Assembly: GCA_002427745.1 (NCBI GenBank)
Contig: DIYF01000152.1
Location: 1 to 64,000, forward strand
DNA length: 64,000 bases
Direction: 5' to 3'
DNA from: Roseivirga sp. UBA6061
Lineage (GTDB): Bacteria > Bacteroidota > Bacteroidia > Cytophagales > Cyclobacteriaceae
Shown: piece by piece, positions 19,129-28,797 of the stretch
Layout of the letters: every line of letters begins with the position of its first letter
How positions within the stretch are numbered: the stretch's first letter is position 1
Notes under the pieces: generated by a model
The model's input: the letters and a program-made list of their open reading frames with translations, nothing else
Database searches by the model: none
What the model was told of the DNA's origin: nothing
Made by a program: the position numbers and the translations under genes

Positions 19129-19562
19129 ATGAATAAGACTATGGGTTCGGCTTAGATACCTCTCTTATTGACTTTAGTTACATCCCTGTTGGTATTATTC
19201 GGAAGACTGAAGGTTCACTCTCAAATTCAGGAGCTCGTTTCTGAATGGTAGCTTTAAAGCGAGTCAGGACATCTATCCGTACCCAGGGCCATCGGAAAAC
19301 GTCAAAAACTTCTCAAAGCCCCTCACTGTCTGGCGGAGAATACTTCAAAAGCTATGTCTGAAGTAAATCGTTTACCATCCTACCGGCTGATTTACCGAAG
19401 TAATACCTGTGTAAAAGTGGATTGACCTTAAAATGTGCCTGGGGGGCTTATTTTATACGAAAAGGGACTTTTGTTGTATTCATTGATGTGTTTTTGTGGT
19501 ACTGCAATTCTGTGTTACCGAGGGTGTGTGATGTAGCTTGCTTCTCTATAATCTCAACCACA
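19129..19562. other. Intergenic stretch containing a gene fossil
   Basis: These 434 bases lie between the beta-lactamase-like gene and the GH81 start. They carry a minus-strand remnant of an enoyl-CoA-isomerase 3' end at 19220-19273, described separately. I see no intact gene and no clear hairpin. The plus-strand open frame from 19422 is treated as leader, because the GH81 signal peptide starts at 19563. Confidence 0.6.
19178..19282 (-). pseudogene. Fossil 3' end of a dienoyl-CoA isomerase-like gene
   Basis: The minus-strand frame ending at 19178 reads DVLTRFKATIQKRAPEFE in 19220-19273. The intact isomerase at 24364-25176 ends DLTEAFKATMEKRAPEFED. Over the last 13 shared codons I count 32 of 39 identical bases. 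Upstream of this the frame has no isomerase similarity and meets a stop. The fragment lies in the same orientation as the intact gene, on the other side of the GH81 gene, so the two 3' ends form a direct repeat flanking it. Confidence 0.8.
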
Positions 19563-22500
19563 ATGCTACATTTTTACAACTCTCCGAGGACTTCCCTTTT
19601 CTTCTTTCTCCTAGTTTCTATTGCATGCCATCAGGCGACTATGGCTCAGACGACTACAGTTGGGGCCGGCAGTTATACAACGACTTTTCCGGGTGTAGAT
19701 GAAGCAGGTAGGAATAGTTTTCCTTCCGGGACTCCACAGTTGAGTGGTGTGGCTTTGGGTAAGCCAGTACCGACTAACGACTGGTGGTCTACCCTGATCA
19801 AGAATGACCATGCGGATAACCTTTTCAATTATCCCATGGCAATGAAGACTTTGAATAGTGGTTTGATGGTGAGCTATATCCCCTGGGGAGTTATTGACGA
19901 TCAGGAACCTGTCATTGTGGGAGTTACCGGCCTGAATGCCTCGCGAACCACGGTATCTGACTACTCAGACTGGACTGTCACGATGAACTGGGATGATGGT
20001 ACTCATCAGATAGACGTGACAGCAGGCATTGCCATGCCTTTTCTGTACTTCAATAAAGCCAGTGATGACGAGGCGAAGATTACTGTGAATCTTGGTGAGG
20101 TGACGGTGTCCGGTGAGATGCTGATCATCGAGAATGCACGGAATGATGCCGACTTTGTCTTTTACGCACCCACGGGCAGTACCTGGACCCAGAGTGGCAA
20201 TGTTTATACCTCCGATTTGAACGGAAAGGATTACTGGTCTATGGCCATGATACCCCTGACTGCTTCAGACATAAGTGCTGTAGCAGAAGAGTATAAGGCC
20301 TATGCCTATGTTTTTCCCGTCAATACCACAACCAGCTGGAATTACAATGAAACCACCGGGGCGGTGAAGACGGAGTTTGTGGTAGATACGGATATTAAGG
20401 AGGGCAGTGCTGCCAATGTATTGATGGGTTTACTTCCTCATCAATGGGCCAATCTTGCGGCTGACTCACCGGAACCTGATCAATACAGTTACACCTCGGT
20501 CAGAGGAGAAATCAAAACAATGGCAGGCAATACTTTCAGTGTTGAGAATACCTTCAGCGGTATTCTGCCAACGCTACCTTATCTGGCCAACTATAGTGAA
20601 GGCTTCAGTCCTGCTGAGATGGAAGCTAAGATCGCTCAGTTGGAAAATGACCAGCTGGCGGCCTGGACGGATTCCTATAACGAGGGGCAGATGATGAACC
20701 GCCTGATCCAAACGGCCCGTATTGCAGACCAGACCGGGAATACTGAGGCCCGGGATAAAATGATTGCCACTATCAAAGAACGCCTTGAGGACTGGCTGAC
20801 TGTGGAATCCTCCGAAGTGGCTTTTCTGTTCTACTATAATAGTGACTGGTCGGCTTTGCTGGGTTATCCTGCAGGGCATGGGCAGGATGGGAATATCAAC
20901 GATCATCACTTTCACTGGGGGTACTTCATCCATGCGGCTGCTTTTATGGAGCAGTTTGAACCTGGCTGGGCCGATGAGTGGGGCGACATGATCAATCACC
21001 TGGTACGGGATGCAGCTTCACCTTCCAGAGATGATGAGCTGTTTCCGTTTCTGAGAAACTTCAGCCCCTATGCTGGTCACTGCTGGGCCAATGGTTTTGC
21101 TTCTTTCCCCAATGGCAATGATCAGGAATCTACTTCTGAGAGTATGCAGTTTAACTCTTCACTGATCCATTGGGGTACCATTACGGGCAACGATGAGATC
21201 AGAGATCTGGGAATCTATCTCTACACCACCGAACAAACTGCCATAGAAGAGTACTGGTTTGATATGAACGAAAGAAACTTCAGGGATGATCAGCAATATG
21301 GTATGGTTTCCCGGGTTTGGGGCAATTCTTATGACAACGGCACCTTCTGGACTTCTGATATTACGGCTTCTTATGTGATTGAAATGTATCCCATCCATGG
21401 AGGGTCATTTTATCTGGGGCAGAACCAGGAATACGTACAGAAGATATGGGAAGAGCTGAAAGTAAATACGGGCATTCTGGGTGAGGATGATAACCCCAAC
21501 CTCTGGCATGATGTGATCTGGAAATACCTTTCGTTTATAGATCCTGAAGAAGCCATCAGTCTCTACAACGCACTGCCTGATCGTACCTTGAAATTTGGTG
21601 TTTCAGATGCTCAGACCTACCATTGGTTACACGCCATCAATGCCATGGGGGCTGTCAAAGAAGAAATCACCGCGGATTATCCGATTGCTGCGGTTTTTGA
21701 GAAAGATGGAGAGCTTACCTATGTGGCTCATAACTATGGAGCTACGCCTGTAACTGTCACTTTCTCCGATGGCTACCAACTGCCAGTGCCTGCCATGCAG
21801 ATGGCTACCAACCGGGACATTGATGTCAACGCCACTTTGACCTCAGATTTTGATCGTGCCTATGCCAATGGCAGCGTAAATGTTTCAGTTGCGGTAGACG
21901 GAGATGGAGTGACCAAAGTGGAATTCATTGACGGCACAACACTCGTTGGAGAGAAAACCTCAGCACCTTTCGAAATGAAGGTTGATAACCTGAGCCTGGG
22001 AATTCACGGCATTTATGCCAGGGTGTATGTAGATGAAGAGTTTGCAGTCACAAATATCGTATCAGTACAGGTGGGAGAGCAGGTGCCGTATCTCGGGGCT
22101 GCCTTTGACATTCCCGGCACCATTGAAGCAGGGCATTACGACAAATTTGAAGGAGGCAGCGGGCAGGGGATCTCCTATAATGATGTATCAGCCCACAATG
22201 AGGGTGACTATCGTACTGATGAAGGTGCAGATGTTGCCTTGATCGCTGCAGAAGGGGCCACTCTGGGCTGGATTTCTGCCGGAGAATGGGTGGAGTATAC
22301 AGTCGATGTAAAAGATCCCGGATTGTATGACCTGTCTTTCAGGTATGCCTCTGATAATCAAAACGGAGGAGGGCCTTTTCAACTGGAATTGGACGGACTG
22401 GTTATCAGTGACCCTGTTTCTGTAGGCTATACGGGTGGCTGGAATAGCTGGGAAACGCTCATAGTAAATGATATTCCTTTAGCCACGGGAGACCATATAT

Positions 22501-24317
22501 TAAGGCTGACTTTTGACCACGGTGAGTTCAATCTTGGTAAAATGACTTTTGAGCTTAAAGGAGAACTGCCTTATAGTCAGCCTGTCGCGAATGCCGGAGA
22601 CAATATTGTAGTAGTCATTCCTGAGAGTCAGGTCAGCCTTGATGGTTCGGCCAGTTCAGACCCTGCCAACGGAGATTTGAGCTATACCTGGACACAGGTT
22701 TTCGGACCGAGTGTAGTAAGCTATACTGACAATACCGAGGCATCCCCTCAGATCACGGGACTGGAAGAAGGAATCTATCTCTTTGAACTGAAAGTAGATA
22801 ATGGAAGCTATTCGGATAAGGATGAGCTCTATGTTATTGTAAGCGAAAGCACCAGTGTGGTACCTTTCGTATCGATCATAAGTCCGGAAAGTGATGCCGA
22901 TCTTATTGAGGGCAAACCTTTTACTATCAGCGCTACAGCTTCTGATCTGGATGGCACAGTGACCCAGGTAGAGTTCTTCCTTGACAACGAGAGTATTGGA
23001 GTCAGTACAGAACAGCCATTTAGCATCGAGTGGGCGGGAGAAGTCGGAACGTATACCCTGACGGCCGTAGCCACAGACAATAGCCAGGCTACAGCCACTT
23101 CCCAGTCTGTCTCCATTGTTATTAAAGAAGCTCCTTCCTGTCTGGGAGTAGCCCCTAATGGCGATTTTTCCTACCTGTTTTCAGATGATGCAGAAAACCC
23201 GACACTGACATTCATCCCGACAGTGGAAGGCGTGGGAAGCCCTACCTGTATCCTCTATTATTCTACCAGTGTAGGTCAGGCTTTTCCCGGCTACAACGTT
23301 TCACCCAATGTACCTTTCACACTCAATGCAGAGGCGGGTAGTACGGTTTATTTCTATTATACCTACACTTATCCCGGACAGGGAGACAAGACTACAGCCG
23401 ACAACGTACTTTCCTATAAGGTAGGTACCTGTAGGGCAGAAGAAGTGCCTGCTACCCTTGAAATGGCCAATGCAACCATGAATGTTGATGAAAACAGCCC
23501 GGCAGGCACCGTGGTGGGTACCATTAGTGCAACATACACAGGTGGCGAAACCCTGAGTTACTCTATAAAGGATGGTAATGCGGCAGGAGCCTTTATTATC
23601 AATGCCGAAACGAGGCAGCTCATGGTGGCAGATGCCGGGCCGCTTGACTACGAAACCACTACCTCGTTCACACTGAGTATTGAGGTAACAGATGGCACTT
23701 TGACGGCAAATGCTACTCTTACTGTCAATATCAATGATGTCAATGACACCGCCACGCTGGAAATGGCGGATGCCATTATGAGCATTGATGAAAATAGTGC
23801 AGATGGTACAGTTGTAGGCACAGTGAATGCCACCTATTCGGGAGACGGAAGTCTGAATTACTCCATAACCAGCGGAAATTCTTCCGGAGCCTTTGCCCTG
23901 AACGTGGCAACGGGACTGCTGTCTGTAGCCGATGAGAACCAGCTTGATTTTGAAACCACTACGAGCTTCACACTTAGTATTGGGGTGACAGACGGGAGCC
24001 TTAGCGCAAGTGCTATGGTCATTGTGAATATCAATGATGTGGACGAGCTGATTACCGGCCTCGAGGATGCCCTGGCGCTCAACCTGGAAGCCTATCCGAA
24101 CCCGGTGATAAACCACTTAAATCTGGCTGTTTCTGCTACAGACAGAATTGAGGTTCATAGTATTATAGATACTCAGGGAAAAGTACAGGAGGTTCCGGTT
24201 TCCAGAGAAGAAGACCTGTTGGTCTTTGACTTTTCAAGACTCAGCGATGGTATTTATATGGTTTTGCTGGAGAACCTGGGGAAACGCTACTATTTGAAAG
24301 TGCTGAAGAGGGAATGA
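19563..24317 (+). CDS. Secreted modular GH81 endo-beta-1,3-glucanase with T9SS sorting domain
   Basis: The frame is open from 19422, but the ATG at 19563 starts a proper signal peptide (TSLFFFLLVSIACHQATMAQ), giving 1584 residues. Bases ~19680-21800 encode a GH81 catalytic module: PVPTNDWWSTL, the HHFHWGYFIHA block, and GHCWANG..., with the ESTSES segment expected to hold catalytic acids. It is followed by an Ig-like module (~21840-22070), a CBM6 (~22110-22555), PKD (~22570-22840), another Ig-like module (~22860-23130), two cadherin-like repeats (23451-24045) and a type IX secretion C-terminal domain (AYPNPVINHLNL ... SDGIYMVLL). The role is extracellular digestion of laminarin or curdlan-type glucans. 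It is flanked by a direct repeat of the neighbouring gene's 3' end. Confidence 0.9.
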   Translation: MLHFYNSPRTSLFFFLLVSIACHQATMAQTTTVGAGSYTTTFPGVDEAGRNSFPSGTPQLSGVALGKPVPTNDWWSTLIKNDHADNLFNYPMAMKTLNSGLMVSYIPWGVIDDQEPVIVGVTGLNASRTTVSDYSDWTVTMNWDDGTHQIDVTAGIAMPFLYFNKASDDEAKITVNLGEVTVSGEMLIIENARNDADFVFYAPTGSTWTQSGNVYTSDLNGKDYWSMAMIPLTASDISAVAEEYKAYAYVFPVNTTTSWNYNETTGAVKTEFVVDTDIKEGSAANVLMGLLPHQWANLAADSPEPDQYSYTSVRGEIKTMAGNTFSVENTFSGILPTLPYLANYSEGFSPAEMEAKIAQLENDQLAAWTDSYNEGQMMNRLIQTARIADQTGNTEARDKMIATIKERLEDWLTVESSEVAFLFYYNSDWSALLGYPAGHGQDGNINDHHFHWGYFIHAAAFMEQFEPGWADEWGDMINHLVRDAASPSRDDELFPFLRNFSPYAGHCWANGFASFPNGNDQESTSESMQFNSSLIHWGTITGNDEIRDLGIYLYTTEQTAIEEYWFDMNERNFRDDQQYGMVSRVWGNSYDNGTFWTSDITASYVIEMYPIHGGSFYLGQNQEYVQKIWEELKVNTGILGEDDNPNLWHDVIWKYLSFIDPEEAISLYNALPDRTLKFGVSDAQTYHWLHAINAMGAVKEEITADYPIAAVFEKDGELTYVAHNYGATPVTVTFSDGYQLPVPAMQMATNRDIDVNATLTSDFDRAYANGSVNVSVAVDGDGVTKVEFIDGTTLVGEKTSAPFEMKVDNLSLGIHGIYARVYVDEEFAVTNIVSVQVGEQVPYLGAAFDIPGTIEAGHYDKFEGGSGQGISYNDVSAHNEGDYRTDEGADVALIAAEGATLGWISAGEWVEYTVDVKDPGLYDLSFRYASDNQNGGGPFQLELDGLVISDPVSVGYTGGWNSWETLIVNDIPLATGDHILRLTFDHGEFNLGKMTFELKGELPYSQPVANAGDNIVVVIPESQVSLDGSASSDPANGDLSYTWTQVFGPSVVSYTDNTEASPQITGLEEGIYLFELKVDNGSYSDKDELYVIVSESTSVVPFVSIISPESDADLIEGKPFTISATASDLDGTVTQVEFFLDNESIGVSTEQPFSIEWAGEVGTYTLTAVATDNSQATATSQSVSIVIKEAPSCLGVAPNGDFSYLFSDDAENPTLTFIPTVEGVGSPTCILYYSTSVGQAFPGYNVSPNVPFTLNAEAGSTVYFYYTYTYPGQGDKTTADNVLSYKVGTCRAEEVPATLEMANATMNVDENSPAGTVVGTISATYTGGETLSYSIKDGNAAGAFIINAETRQLMVADAGPLDYETTTSFTLSIEVTDGTLTANATLTVNINDVNDTATLEMADAIMSIDENSADGTVVGTVNATYSGDGSLNYSITSGNSSGAFALNVATGLLSVADENQLDFETTTSFTLSIGVTDGSLSASAMVIVNINDVDELITGLEDALALNLEAYPNPVINHLNLAVSATDRIEVHSIIDTQGKVQEVPVSREEDLLVFDFSRLSDGIYMVLLENLGKRYYLKVLKRE

Positions 24318-24363
24318 TATCCATCTTATATAAGAGAGAATAAACTATTTGATCAAAGAGTCT

Positions 24364-25176
24364 CTAATCCTCAAACTCCGGGGCCCGTTTCTCCATGGTA
24401 GCCTTAAACGCTTCGGTCAGGTCATTGGAGAGCAGCATAGCGGCATTCCAGGTAGACATATAGTTCAGTGCGTCTTCAACAGAATGGTCACGTGTATAGC
24501 GTAGTACATCTTTGGTGCCCCGGATAGAAACCGGAGATTTGGAGGCGATGGTATTGGCGATTTGCATCACGGCATCCATCAACTCTTCTTTGGTACCATA
24601 GCAGCTGTTGACCAGACCAAATTGCTGTGCTTCCTTACCGGATACTTTTCTGCCTGTATAGGCCATTTCTGCAGCTATGCCGGGAGCTATGATTTTGGGG
24701 AGTCTTTGCAGAGTACCAATATCAGCTACCATACCCAGGTCTATTTCTTTAATGGTGAAATAGGCATCTTCTGTACTGTACCGCATATCGCAGGCGGTGA
24801 CGATATCCACAGCCCCTCCGATACAACCGTTGTGAATGGCAGCCAGTACGGGTTTGGTACATTTTTCAATGGCCGTTATGGTATCCTGTAACTTCAGTAC
24901 CAGTTTCCGTACTTTCTCCGCTCGCTTACCTGCACAGTTGATTTGCTGAAAACCTGCCACCGACATCAGGAGCTCGAGATCAATACCGGCACAAAAGTGT
25001 TTGCCCTCTCCTGAAAGTACAATCACCCGTACCTCGTCCTTTTCTGAAAGGGCCTCAAAAATCTGCTGCATCTCTTCCCAGGCTGCCATATGCAGGGCAT
25101 TGGCTTTGTCAGGGCGGTTAAAGGCTACATGACCTACCTTATTTTCTATTTCTACTTTGAAGTACCGGGTATCCAT
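24364..25176 (-). CDS. Delta(3,5)-delta(2,4)-dienoyl-CoA isomerase-like crotonase
   Basis: A 270-residue crotonase-fold protein. The oxyanion region AGIDLELLM and HNGCIGGAVDIVTACDMRYS, followed by IKEIDLGMVADIGTLQRLP, match the dienoyl-CoA isomerase (ECH1) subgroup better than ordinary hydratases; the acidic residues in EIDLG and VADIG are the proton-shuttling positions in that group. It would isomerise odd-position double bonds during beta-oxidation of unsaturated fatty acids. It is convergent with the GH81 gene. A degenerate copy of its last 18 codons lies upstream of GH81. Confidence 0.85.
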   Translation of the reverse strand: MDTRYFKVEIENKVGHVAFNRPDKANALHMAAWEEMQQIFEALSEKDEVRVIVLSGEGKHFCAGIDLELLMSVAGFQQINCAGKRAEKVRKLVLKLQDTITAIEKCTKPVLAAIHNGCIGGAVDIVTACDMRYSTEDAYFTIKEIDLGMVADIGTLQRLPKIIAPGIAAEMAYTGRKVSGKEAQQFGLVNSCYGTKEELMDAVMQIANTIASKSPVSIRGTKDVLRYTRDHSVEDALNYMSTWNAAMLLSNDLTEAFKATMEKRAPEFED

Positions 25177-25253
25177 AATATGAACGTTTAGCTGTTCTCT
25201 AATTTGATGAACTCCCGGTTCTTAAAAAAGCTGAATTACCTTTTCATGCGTTG

Positions 25254-27845
25254 CTACTCCGTTCTCAGTACTTCTGTCGGGTTCAGCTTGTTTACGCGTA
25301 ATACCTGCCAGAGTGCAGCCAGTGAAATAATGGCACAGAAGATCACAAAAGTACCGACAAAGAGTCCGGTGGTGATTTCTGTCCTATGGGCAAAAGATTC
25401 GAGCCAGCTTTGCAGAAAGTAAAAAGACAGGGGTATGGCCAGTACATTCGCGACAATCAGTACCTTCCAGATGTTCTCTGTCAGGATCTTGACCTGAGAC
25501 AGAAAGCCGGCTCCCAGTACCTTTCTGATACCCAGCTCCTTCAGTTTTACCTGAATGAGGTAGGTGAGAAGTCCGAGGATGCCCAGGCAGGAAATCAGGA
25601 TGGCTACTCCTGTAAAAGTGCTGAAAAGCTGCCCCATGCGATATTCAGCAGTATACACGCGATCCAGCCGATCGTCCATAAACTCCATATCCAGTGCCTG
25701 ACCCGGATAAATACGATTCCAGGTATCTTCGATTTTGGCAATGGCTGTTTCGTAATCAGAGGTGTTCAACCTGATGGCTACCTTGTTCAGCAGGTTACCG
25801 AACATGGGAGAGTCTTTAAGTGCCTCTGCCTGAACAAACATACCCGGTTCTACTTCCAGCTTCGCAGACTGGATGGGGAAATCGCGTATGATGCCAATCA
25901 CTTTTCTTTCCACTCCCAGCAGATCATATGACTTGCCAAAGGGAGCTCCGTCTTTGGTAATGGCGACCAGGGCTTCATTGAATAGTACATGACTACTTCT
26001 GTTTCTTTCATCTTCATAGAAGTTGTCGCCCTCAGCCATTTCCAGCCCCATTACATCAATAAAGTCTCTGTCGACCACCCAAAGATCAAACTGATGTTCA
26101 AATTTGTCGGTAGACAGCCCGGCTCCACTGTTGTCATCCGGTCCGGGAGCCAGCGAGGATACGCTTACTTTATCGACTTCAGACAGAGCGAGAAGTTCTT
26201 GCTTGATCAGATTACCGTCTTTGCCGGGTTTGCCTTTGATGATAAGCACTTCGCCAATCTCATCGGTTTTATGAAGTGATTTTATGAAACCAATCTGCTT
26301 CACAAAGGTGAGGGTACCCACAATCAGAAAAGAAGAAATGGCGAACTGAACCGTTAGCAGGGCATTTCTCACAAAACGACTGCTCGGAGAGGTGCTCATC
26401 TTGCCCTTAAGCAGCTCATGGAATTTAACTCCTGACATAAGTACTGCCGGATAGAGCGATGCCAACAGGGTGAGGGTGATGGGAATGATGACCATCATGC
26501 CGCCTACAACCCATACCACTACAGGTGAGAAGGTCAACGGTACTGCGAGATAGGACTGAAGCGGTTGCAGCAGGTAGCCTACTATCAGGGCGGAGAACAA
26601 CATGGCGATGGCACAGATAATAAATGATTCTATTAACTGCTGTACGATCAGGGCTCTGACAGAGGCACCCATCACTTTCTTAATAGACATTTCCTGCAAC
26701 CTTCTTAAAGAAAGAGCCGCAAGCAGGTTCACATAGTTGGCAATGGCCAGAAAAAGTACCACCAAACCCACAATGGAAAATATGAAAACCACCTGGCCAT
26801 CTACACTGTCAATAAACCGGTCGCCAATGGCGGGGTCTGCTTTTACTTCGTCCATTGTACGGAACAGATACTGATTGTTAACCAGGTACTCATTGGCTGT
26901 GTGACTGGCGAGGTAGTCAGGGATTTTGGCAGCAAGCGCATCGATATCGGTGCCCGGTGCTACTTTAAAATAAGTGGTATAATTAGACCAGGAGCTGGCG
27001 TTAAGCGGATGTTCCCTGTCCTTTCTGAAAGGGATAACGATGTTGTTTGAAAAACTGGCATTCACGGGCAGATCCTTGAGAACCCCTGTGATGACATATC
27101 CATTGGATCTGGACCTGAAAGAAACGCTGAGAAGTTCTCCTGTCACGTCTGTCTTGCCAAATAGCTTATAGGCCAGCTTCTCCGAAATCATGGCTTCTTT
27201 TTGGCCGGGGGTAGGGGTTCTGCCCAATAGAAGCTCCATCTGGAAAATGTCAATAAAAGAGGAATCACCGTAGGTGACACGCTCTGTAAAAGATTCTTCA
27301 CCATCGGGGAGACTGATGTCCATAGTGGAACCTGAGATTCTGGTGTAAGCTTCAATTTCTGCAAAGTCTTTGTGCAGGAGCTCTGGCATACCTGCGTGAA
27401 CGGACCCATGCTCACCGGTATTGGAAATAAAACCCAGTCTTACAATCTGATCAGGATTGGTAAGAAAACTGTCTTTGTGCTGTTGATTGTAAACAAAGAG
27501 AAAAATCAGGGCGAAACAGCTGAAGCCCAGGGTGAGTGTGGCAATGTTCAGTGCCTGATAGAGCTTTTGTCTGTAGAGAGAGCGGAGACCGTATTTGAGG
27601 TGGATAAAGATGAGTTTATTCATGACCGTGTTTTTGAGTTGTTTTCTTTTTGAGAGTTGGCGGTAGAGTTTGAAAAGACGGAGCACATCCAGGCAGTAGA
27701 AAATACCCGCTCGGGCTTTGCCGTACTGGCTGAGGTTATGGGTATAATCTTCCAGTAAGTCTCCTTCGATCTCCTCCATCTGATCAACCGGAAACATTTT
27801 ATGCAGTAGTTTCCTCATGAGCCGTGGAGGACTAACCTGACTCAT
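25254..27845 (-). CDS. MacB-like FtsX-family ABC transporter permease with prefix domain
   Basis: An 863-residue permease. Residues 1-85 form the permease-prefix domain found in Bacteroidota (RLMRKLLHKMFPVDQMEEIEGDLLEDY). Two repeats of a membrane span plus MacB-type periplasmic core plus FtsX spans follow (GLRSLYRQKLYQALNIATLTLGFSCFALIFLFV; second unit from ~26390 downward). No ATPase is encoded beside it, as usual for this group. It overlaps the upstream padR gene by 4 bp (ATGA), so PadR controls it. The likely role is stress-induced mechanotransmission or export. Confidence 0.9.
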   Translation of the reverse strand: MSQVSPPRLMRKLLHKMFPVDQMEEIEGDLLEDYTHNLSQYGKARAGIFYCLDVLRLFKLYRQLSKRKQLKNTVMNKLIFIHLKYGLRSLYRQKLYQALNIATLTLGFSCFALIFLFVYNQQHKDSFLTNPDQIVRLGFISNTGEHGSVHAGMPELLHKDFAEIEAYTRISGSTMDISLPDGEESFTERVTYGDSSFIDIFQMELLLGRTPTPGQKEAMISEKLAYKLFGKTDVTGELLSVSFRSRSNGYVITGVLKDLPVNASFSNNIVIPFRKDREHPLNASSWSNYTTYFKVAPGTDIDALAAKIPDYLASHTANEYLVNNQYLFRTMDEVKADPAIGDRFIDSVDGQVVFIFSIVGLVVLFLAIANYVNLLAALSLRRLQEMSIKKVMGASVRALIVQQLIESFIICAIAMLFSALIVGYLLQPLQSYLAVPLTFSPVVVWVVGGMMVIIPITLTLLASLYPAVLMSGVKFHELLKGKMSTSPSSRFVRNALLTVQFAISSFLIVGTLTFVKQIGFIKSLHKTDEIGEVLIIKGKPGKDGNLIKQELLALSEVDKVSVSSLAPGPDDNSGAGLSTDKFEHQFDLWVVDRDFIDVMGLEMAEGDNFYEDERNRSSHVLFNEALVAITKDGAPFGKSYDLLGVERKVIGIIRDFPIQSAKLEVEPGMFVQAEALKDSPMFGNLLNKVAIRLNTSDYETAIAKIEDTWNRIYPGQALDMEFMDDRLDRVYTAEYRMGQLFSTFTGVAILISCLGILGLLTYLIQVKLKELGIRKVLGAGFLSQVKILTENIWKVLIVANVLAIPLSFYFLQSWLESFAHRTEITTGLFVGTFVIFCAIISLAALWQVLRVNKLNPTEVLRTE

Positions 27846-28180
27846 AGGTCTGCATTTTTGAGTACAAAAGCGGGGATATCTTCCCAGAGGGTAGAACGTA
27901 CATCTCTGATCTCTGAAAGCGACTTTATGCCAAAAGTAGTGGCTGAAAAGAGTCGCTTCCTCTTCCCGCCACGGATACTGCTCGCCTCGCCCATTTGTGA
28001 AGTGAGCAGGCCCTTGTCTTCCATTCGATAAAGCGTGGTGTGCACTGCGCTGATGTTCATGCGCCTGCCGGTACGTTGTTCTATCTCCTGCTTAATACTG
28101 AAGGCATATGCCTCATTTTCCAATACACAGATAGTGAGCAATACCAGTTCTTCAAATTCGCCTATGCCTGTCTTTTTCAT
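27842..28180 (-). CDS. PadR-family transcriptional regulator
   Basis: A 112-residue winged-helix protein starting at the ATG at 28180; a TTG at 28189 is possible but would overlap the putative operator. FEELVLLTICVLENEAYAFSIKQEIEQRTGR and ISAVHTTLYRMEDKGLLTSQ are the PadR helix-turn-helix and wing. It precedes the FtsX permease with an ATGA overlap. PadR proteins repress their own operon until a ligand binds. Confidence 0.93.
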   Translation of the reverse strand: MKKTGIGEFEELVLLTICVLENEAYAFSIKQEIEQRTGRRMNISAVHTTLYRMEDKGLLTSQMGEASSIRGGKRKRLFSATTFGIKSLSEIRDVRSTLWEDIPAFVLKNADL

Positions 28181-28184
28181 ATTA

Positions 28185-28196
28185 TACAATAATGTA
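28185..28196 (-). promoter_or_regulatory. Candidate PadR operator
   Basis: TACAATAATGTA has perfect TACA/TGTA arms around 4 bases and lies 4 bases upstream of the padR start at 28180. PadR proteins commonly bind ATGT/ACAT half-sites in this position. Confidence 0.4.
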
Positions 28197-28372
28197 AATT
28201 AAATAAAGAACGGATGTAAAATCCAAACCGATGCTGGAATTATCACCCGAAACGGCTGAAAAAGGCTGTTTTCGACTTCTGTGTAATGGATTGGACCTCA
28301 GGTAGTCTTTATATCAGATCGGTAGATCTCGGTTATTCGTGATCTTCTGTTCTACTAATTTTTTCGGATAAG

Positions 28373-28408
28373 TACTAAAAAATTAGTATAAGTATTAAAA
28401 AATTAGTA
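28373..28408 (+). promoter_or_regulatory. Tandem BlaI-type operators
   Basis: TACTAAAAAATTAGTA (28373-28388) has perfect TACTAA/TTAGTA arms around four A. A second copy with one change (TATTAAAAAATTAGTA) follows at 28393-28408, exactly 20 bp later, and a half-site TACTAATTTTTT lies at 28353. They are 20-56 bp upstream of the blaI-like start. A 20-bp period places both dimers on one face of the helix. Confidence 0.75.
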
Positions 28409-28427
28409 CCCTTGTGGTGTAATCAGT

Positions 28428-28790
28428 TTGAAGATGAAAGAACTTACCAAAAGAGAGAGTCAGATCATGCAGATCGTCTGGCGATTGAAAGAAGCCGTGA
28501 TCCGGGATATTGTAGAAGAATTCCCTGAACCGAAGCCTCACTACAATACGGTGGCTACGCTGGTGAAGATTTTGGTAAAGAAGGGTGAACTCAAATCAGT
28601 AATGATTGGCAATACACATCAATACAGTCCGGCACAGGATTTTGAGGAATACCGTGAAGCGCATATCGGGGATATCAAGGAAAAGTTCTTTGAAAACTCT
28701 TTTTCCAATATGATGGCTCATTTTGCCAAAAACGAGAAGCTCTCGGAGGCTGAGAAAGCAGAATTGATTCGCATTATCAAATCTAAATAG
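28428..28790 (+). CDS. BlaI/MecI-family repressor
   Basis: A 120-residue winged-helix repressor. LTKRESQIMQIVWRLKEAVIRDIVEEF and HYNTVATLVKILVKKGELKS are the BlaI DNA-binding elements. The C-terminal half would dimerise and carry the site cut by the partner protease. It sits 7 bp upstream of the M56 gene. Tandem palindromes in front of it are the likely autoregulatory operator. Confidence 0.95.
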   Translation: MKMKELTKRESQIMQIVWRLKEAVIRDIVEEFPEPKPHYNTVATLVKILVKKGELKSVMIGNTHQYSPAQDFEEYREAHIGDIKEKFFENSFSNMMAHFAKNEKLSEAEKAELIRIIKSK

Positions 28791-28797
28791 GGGTATT

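Noticed and set aside
19422..19562. Upstream extension of the GH81 frame
   Set aside because: The extension lacks a signal peptide, while the ATG at 19563 begins one directly.
23301..24116. 271-codon minus-strand frame inside GH81
   Set aside because: It lies opposite the cadherin repeats and its sequence mirrors their repetition; no independent signals.
19178..24423. Composite transposon or genomic island around GH81
   Set aside because: The flanking direct repeats encode a gene 3' end and no transposase or integrase is present; I describe it as one-sided recombination instead.
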